Assembly (NCBI GenBank): GCA_034698045.1
Contig: JAQGAU010000127.1
Coordinates: forward strand, 1-38,992
Origin: Paramacrobiotus richtersi
Lineage: Eukaryota > Tardigrada > Eutardigrada > Parachela > Macrobiotidae
Reading direction: 5' to 3'
DNA: 38,992 bases
Shown: in pieces, positions 34,787 through 38,992 of the stretch
Numbering within the stretch: position 1 is the first letter of the stretch
How the letters are laid out: each line of letters starts with the position of its first letter
Made by a program: the position numbers and the translations under genes
Notes under the pieces: generated by a model
Database searches by the model: none
Told to the model about the DNA's origin: nothing
Seen by the model: the letters and a program-made list of their open reading frames with translations, nothing else

Positions 34787-35532
34787 GGCATGTGTAGGTA
34801 AACTAACGTCTGTGGCGTTGATGGGTTAACAGTCTTTGTCCCAGTATCGTATCATTTTACATTTGTGACTGCTTGGGACGTACCAGAAGGCATTTTTGAC
34901 GGTCTCCACCGTATACACATCGTACCGCCGCAGCATGCAAGTTCCGTAATAGGAACTGGTACTATCTGTAGATAAGTTTAACGGCGATCAATCGTAAATA
35001 TTTTTCCAGGCTTCACCTTTCGATAGTCTGTCAGATGAGAAGAGCGCACGAGCTCAGTTGAATCCAGCTTCACTACGCTATTCGTCCGTAGTTTTAGTTA
35101 ATGCCTTCCGCCGCGAGCACATTGATCAGTACAGATGTGGTAGTTTACGTCGGTATACGGTGGTCCCCAGTGGGATTTATTATCTGTACATGTAACATGT
35201 GGAATTTGGTGGGCAAGGAATCAGAACTTGGGCTTGCTTTTCCGGCCTATTGGGCTTCGATATACATTCTGCTAATCCCACAATCCTGCAAATTTTTTCG
35301 TCCCTTTCCATGTGCGTAAATGTCTTGGTGCCACTCTTGGATCCAGAGGAATAGATGTGAAGTGGCGGATGTTCGTAAGCAGAAACTCCATTTCTCTTGC
35401 GGTGCTTTGCCGCACCTTTGTGTGAAAAAGGTGCCGTGTGGGGTGCCGCATTCAGCGTCATCTTGCAGGCTGCAGCTCAAGCTGTCTGCACAGTGTCTGC
35501 GCGAGTGTTGCAGTTCACGGCTTTCGCAAAAA
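34787..35532. other. Region upstream of the LINE relic, unassigned
   Basis: It may hold further eroded 5' parts of the antisense LINE, but I cannot read an RT finger or palm motif beyond about 34786. Overlapping open frames on both strands at 35180-35480 have no recognisable domain. Confidence 0.35.
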
Positions 35533-35551
35533 AGCGGGGTTCAACCCCGCT
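35533..35551. repeat. Perfect GC-rich short inverted repeat
   Basis: AGCGGGG (35533-35539) pairs with CCCCGCT (35545-35551) across a TTCAA loop, following a run of A. The TTCAA core recalls a tRNA T-arm, but stem and loop lengths do not fit and no other tRNA parts surround it. Likely a chance hairpin or part of a repeat. Confidence 0.4.
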
Positions 35552-35561
35552 GTGTCCAAGC

Positions 35562-35909
35562 TCAGGAAATGTCCGCGCACGATGCAGCTTTCTTGGCCGC
35601 CCCGATAACGTAATTTTGCATGGCCAAATCTATTAACTGTCCATTTTCTGGGCTGTATGCTACCTTTGTTAAGAGGTAACCACGTCCAGACTGACACTGG
35701 ACTCCGTCTTGGACGGGCCACGGTCTAGGTTGTTGAACATAATTCCACGTAAATTGGAGTTTCGGTTTCCGTGGCCACGACGGCTTGTCATGTAGCAGTG
35801 GTCCAGAATGCTGTAGTGCAGTGTCGAAGTGAACAATCTTATAAAAAAGACGGCCGGATGTGCAGATTTTTCTTGCCAACCTTTCCTGGTTCCAGAACGC
35901 AGGAAGCAT
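35562..35909 (-). other. Unassigned open frame, possibly coding
   Basis: 115 codons on the minus strand starting MLPAFWNQERLARK. The portion after about 35812, just behind a plausible acceptor (ACACTGCACTACAG on the minus strand), is proline- and tryptophan-rich (HDKPSWPRKPKLQFTWNYV, PWPVQDGVQCQSGRGYLL) and looks more protein-like than random frames. The plus strand is also open over 35771-36169, so composition alone may explain it. No family recognised. Confidence 0.25.
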
Positions 35910-36503
35910 TAATCTCGGTTCTCCTCCGCGAGGGTAATTTTGTTGCCTGCAGCTGGAATGAGACAGGAACGTGTACCACCGCGGCTCTCACAGGTCGCGA
36001 CAGTGCCAAGAAAGGCCGTAATAGTAGGACGAAAATCGTAATGAGCAGCGCATTTACTCCAGTGTGGAGCAGTGCGGTTATGTTTTACCTTCAAATCGAG
36101 ACACGGGGAGCTTCCGGCCTTCATCAATATGGTTCGCTTTATTGGGAAAAGGATGCGGATATTTGGTAAAATGTGTAACTCGACCGGTTTCATTCACCCC
36201 GCTTTAGTTTATGTGTTAATCGAGGTCACGCTACTGCAGCATCAGGTTGAGGGTCGGTACCAATAGACCAACGACCTATTCCTTTTCAGCTTCCGTTGAC
36301 CTTGCTTCACGCCACCTGCTGCTTTTGCCATAGTTGGATCCGGCGTGTCAAGGCTGTTGTTGGTGCAGGTTTGCAAGAAATGGGATACTTAGCAGACGTT
36401 CTTACAAGTCGGTGATTTCGCTAGCCATAATTATTGCGATTGATCTTGAGAGAAATTATTCGTAACTGGAACGAAAGTGTATAACGGAAGTTGCTACATA
36501 CAG

Positions 36504-36710
36504 ACGGCGCGGTCGAAAAGTACCCTGCAGGAGGCCGATCGACAACTAGACACAATAAGTTCACGGTTCCAGCAATTAGCACCTTGTGTCCGGACTGTTG
36601 GGCGTGTCATTGTCCGGTTTCTTTATTGTCTTTCGTGGGTATTTTTATGTGGTTTCATTATTTTTATTGGTGCCGTACTGGTCTCCCTAAAACAGTCCAA
36701 TATCAAATAA
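36504..36710 (+). CDS. Possible terminal exon of a tail-anchored membrane protein
   Basis: Behind a CTACATACAG acceptor, a 68-codon frame starts TARSKSTLQEADRQLDTISS, an amphipathic, possibly coiled stretch, and ends with a strong hydrophobic helix (VIVRFLYCLSWVFLCGFIIF) and a short polar tail. There is no ATG, so it would be a last exon or a decayed fragment; no upstream partner was found within the window. A SNARE-like or other tail-anchored protein is possible but not shown. Confidence 0.3.
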   Translation, partial: TARSKSTLQEADRQLDTISSRFQQLAPCVRTVGRVIVRFLYCLSWVFLCGFIIFIGAVLVSLKQSNIK

Positions 36711-38760
36711 GAAACTGATGCCCATCAGATGTGGAACACTGCTCGTAATCAACTGGGCATTACCACGCATGAACTGTACGAGTACCGGTTAACTTAAACG
36801 CCGAAACAAAAAACCAGTCGATCGGCTATCCCCATTTTTCAAGAACAACTTTCTGCTGATTTCTTTAGGCAACAAAACAGCGCTTGCACACCAAGTTCCA
36901 AACGATTCGCCTGCCAGGGGAATAAAATTCTAACGGTCCGGATTCCAGAATCGTCCTGTACTTTTATGTTCATTCATGTTATGCGTGAGTTTGTATTGTT
37001 TCTACAAGGCTTGGCGAATTTCTTACAAAAAACCGTTGAGCGCGTTTATGCAGCACAGATTACCGTTAAGTGTCTAGTAAGTAGTTGAATCGTATAGTCA
37101 AGCTGTCTAATTGTCGGCCAGCTGCCCTGTATGTTTCGCATACCGTAACTATTTCGCAGTTAGGTACGTCACAGCGATGGAAAACGTACTATCCTTTATG
37201 CGCTCCGATAGCGCAGTTACATTGACCAAAGGTCACAACAGGTCCTACCGTAGGCAGATAATAGGTCACGGCTTACTCGGATGTGCAGGATTGTTTTTTC
37301 GTTGAACAAGTGCCTGCAGTGTCAGTGTAGGTGGCAGAAACGTTCCTCTTTGCTGAGAATGCATATGGACCAAAATTAATGCTAATTAACTGTGAAGGTC
37401 AACTGTTTAGTATTTCTATTGGCTTTATGAGCGAGGATTAAGTAAAACCAAGCTTTCAATTGGTAAAGGCAAACGTATTATATGTTCTACTTTAAAGAAA
37501 CGTTTGCCCTAATTTTCCTCATTGTAATCGGTATATGCGTAAGCACTCCTTGCGATATAGTACGCAGAGCGGAAATGTGCCCTATCCTGTAGGTTGTTGT
37601 CCATTGAAAGAAAAGGCTTGTTTGGGAACCATATACACACCATATTATACCATACAGCAACGTTTCCATAAAGACAGTCAGTCAGCGGGCGGAAGTGCTC
37701 AATACGCTCCTACACGCTCATAACGAGATGTCGGCGAGTGTTGCTGCGATCAGCATCAAGTTTGACTGAAGAAAGATAATATCCTCAATGATTCCTCCTA
37801 CAGCTAACTGCCGGCTCCTGCACACAACCCACACGGCCAACGCCACAGCCAGACGGTTAAGCACAACGCGCACGCGGGCTCCAAGTACGCCCTGTGGCAG
37901 ACAGTAATTTGCACATTAGACAGTGTGCGACAACCGGAATCCAGGAGCCTCCACCGATCGATCGATTATCCGTTCTACTAGTTTTGCGATAGTCTGATAA
38001 CAGAAGGTGCCATTTGATTTGACAACATCCAATATTGACTATATTTAGTAACTAAGAAAACAATTGCATTGTTTACCCCATACCAGTAAATACAGAAACA
38101 GCGCAGAGTTATAGCTGTTGCAGCAGTAATCTTTTCTTGTTGTATTTGAAAACACTTTCCAGGCCGTGAGTACTACAACAATGCCGTAACTCATAAGAGG
38201 TACGCACGAAAATACAAGACGGGTTACAAATGCGTTGATATGTCATGGCGGCATTTTATGCACTAACGATAAAATGCATTATATTAGCTATCCCGGCAAA
38301 TGAACTGCTGTGCGAACGTACTTCATTTTCCATTTACATACACTAACTTAAAATACTTGTTCCTGTAAGCGTACACTGTACTCAGGAACCGGTAGGACTA
38401 TTTACTCTGATATTTTGACCTTTCTGGCTGCAAGCGTCATGGCGAACATATGTATGTAAATATTATTTCAGATGATATATTACAAGCGTATTATAAACAG
38501 AGGCACTACTGATTCGTAGGCTGTGCTGTATGTACATGGCGACATCCTACATTATAAACACGACAACTCACTGCAGAGCCAAAAAACCAGCTTAAGATGC
38601 ACAATAAGATACTTGCGTCCATACTAGCCATAGGACATACTGTAGTTGTTAAATACGCCAACGAATTTCTGCTAACTATACAGAATCTCGTATAAATTTA
38701 ATATCAGTCTCCGTATGCCACGCAGAAGTTTTGTCAACGCACTGCGGAAATGTACTGCGT
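36711..38760. other. Long gene-poor region
   Basis: Nothing supportable on either strand. Short open frames at 37111-37305 (plus), 37487-37669 (minus) and 37535-37723 (plus) lack features. A GC-richer patch at about 37800-37990 stands out from the AT-rich surroundings and could be an unrecognised exon or a promoter region, but no frame there is convincing. Confidence 0.4.
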
Positions 38761-38992
38761 CTAGTGTTTCAACCATTGCTCAAACTGATCATTACCAAAT
38801 ACCACAGAATAAAACGGATTTATTGTCGATATCCAGATCCTTCCTGTGTAAGTGAGGTTTCTGGGATCATCCGCACTCCGTCTAATACCGACTAGTAGCG
38901 CGTATACTGCCGCGCTGAATGTGTGGATGGGCCGGTATGGCGCTGACAGATTCCCTGCACCGGACTGGCATGTGTGCATGCCTTCCGCTCCA
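38761..38992 (-). CDS. Possible last exon of a minus-strand GPCR, cut by the window edge
   Basis: The minus frame is open from the window edge to a TAG at 38761-38763. It contains a hydrophobic stretch (YRPIHTFSAAVYALLVGI) and ends RIWISTINPFYSVVFGNDQF then EQWLKH. INPFYSVVF followed by a charged amphipathic tail resembles the NPxxY end of helix 7 plus helix 8 of class A receptors. Only about 75 codons are visible, so the family call is tentative. The rest of the gene lies to the right of the window. Confidence 0.35.
   Translation of the reverse strand, partial: GAEGMHTCQSGAGNLSAPYRPIHTFSAAVYALLVGIRRSADDPRNLTYTGRIWISTINPFYSVVFGNDQFEQWLKH

Noticed and set aside
35533..35551. Hairpin considered as tRNA T-arm or bacterial-type terminator
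   Set aside because: Stem and loop sizes do not fit a T-arm, no other tRNA elements are nearby, and the surroundings are eukaryotic.

Overview
The window looks like nuclear DNA of an ecdysozoan animal, most likely a tardigrade. The direct evidence is dense plus-strand genes cut by many short GT-AG introns (54 to a few hundred bases), animal-only receptor families, a canonical TATA box and AATAAA signals, and decayed LINE reverse transcriptase. The tardigrade assignment is inference from the style of these receptor families and cannot be proven from the sequence alone. There are no prokaryotic operons, CRISPR arrays or rRNA genes, and I found no convincing tRNA.

Layout: a degenerate GGACTGGATTTGG-type repeat (1-370); two adjacent receptor guanylyl cyclase (rGC) genes (1114-6909 and 7537-12377) with almost identical exon structure; two tandem class A-like GPCR genes (13287-14349 and 14612-15922); a broken gene joining an FMRP-like tandem Agenet/Tudor module to an F-box (16847-19516); a small secreted two-Ig-domain gene (19691-21114); a third, more divergent rGC gene (22189-27322); another GPCR (28073-29459); a repeat-rich stretch with LINE debris and lysine-rich coding-like pieces (29460-32419); an ionotropic-receptor gene (32420-33974); an antisense LINE relic directly behind it (about 34070-34786); and a poorly coding right third with small possible exons, including what may be the 3' end of another GPCR on the minus strand at the edge.

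I rebuilt the spliced genes by comparing the three rGC paralogues exon by exon and requiring GT-AG sites, matching phase and continuous frame. The resulting lengths are 1040, 1021 and 1098 residues. All three keep the rGC plan: signal peptide, ANF-receptor-like ectodomain, one TM helix, kinase-homology domain, coiled coil and cyclase domain. Each has lost canonical catalytic residues, however, and the losses differ: rGC-1 and rGC-2 lack the first metal Asp, while rGC-3 lacks the second Asp and the Asn/Arg pair. The stretch therefore reads as a chemosensory or peptide-receptor neighbourhood (three probable pseudo-cyclase receptors, at least three GPCRs, one ionotropic receptor, one secreted Ig protein). 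Whether the genes act together is not shown by sequence.
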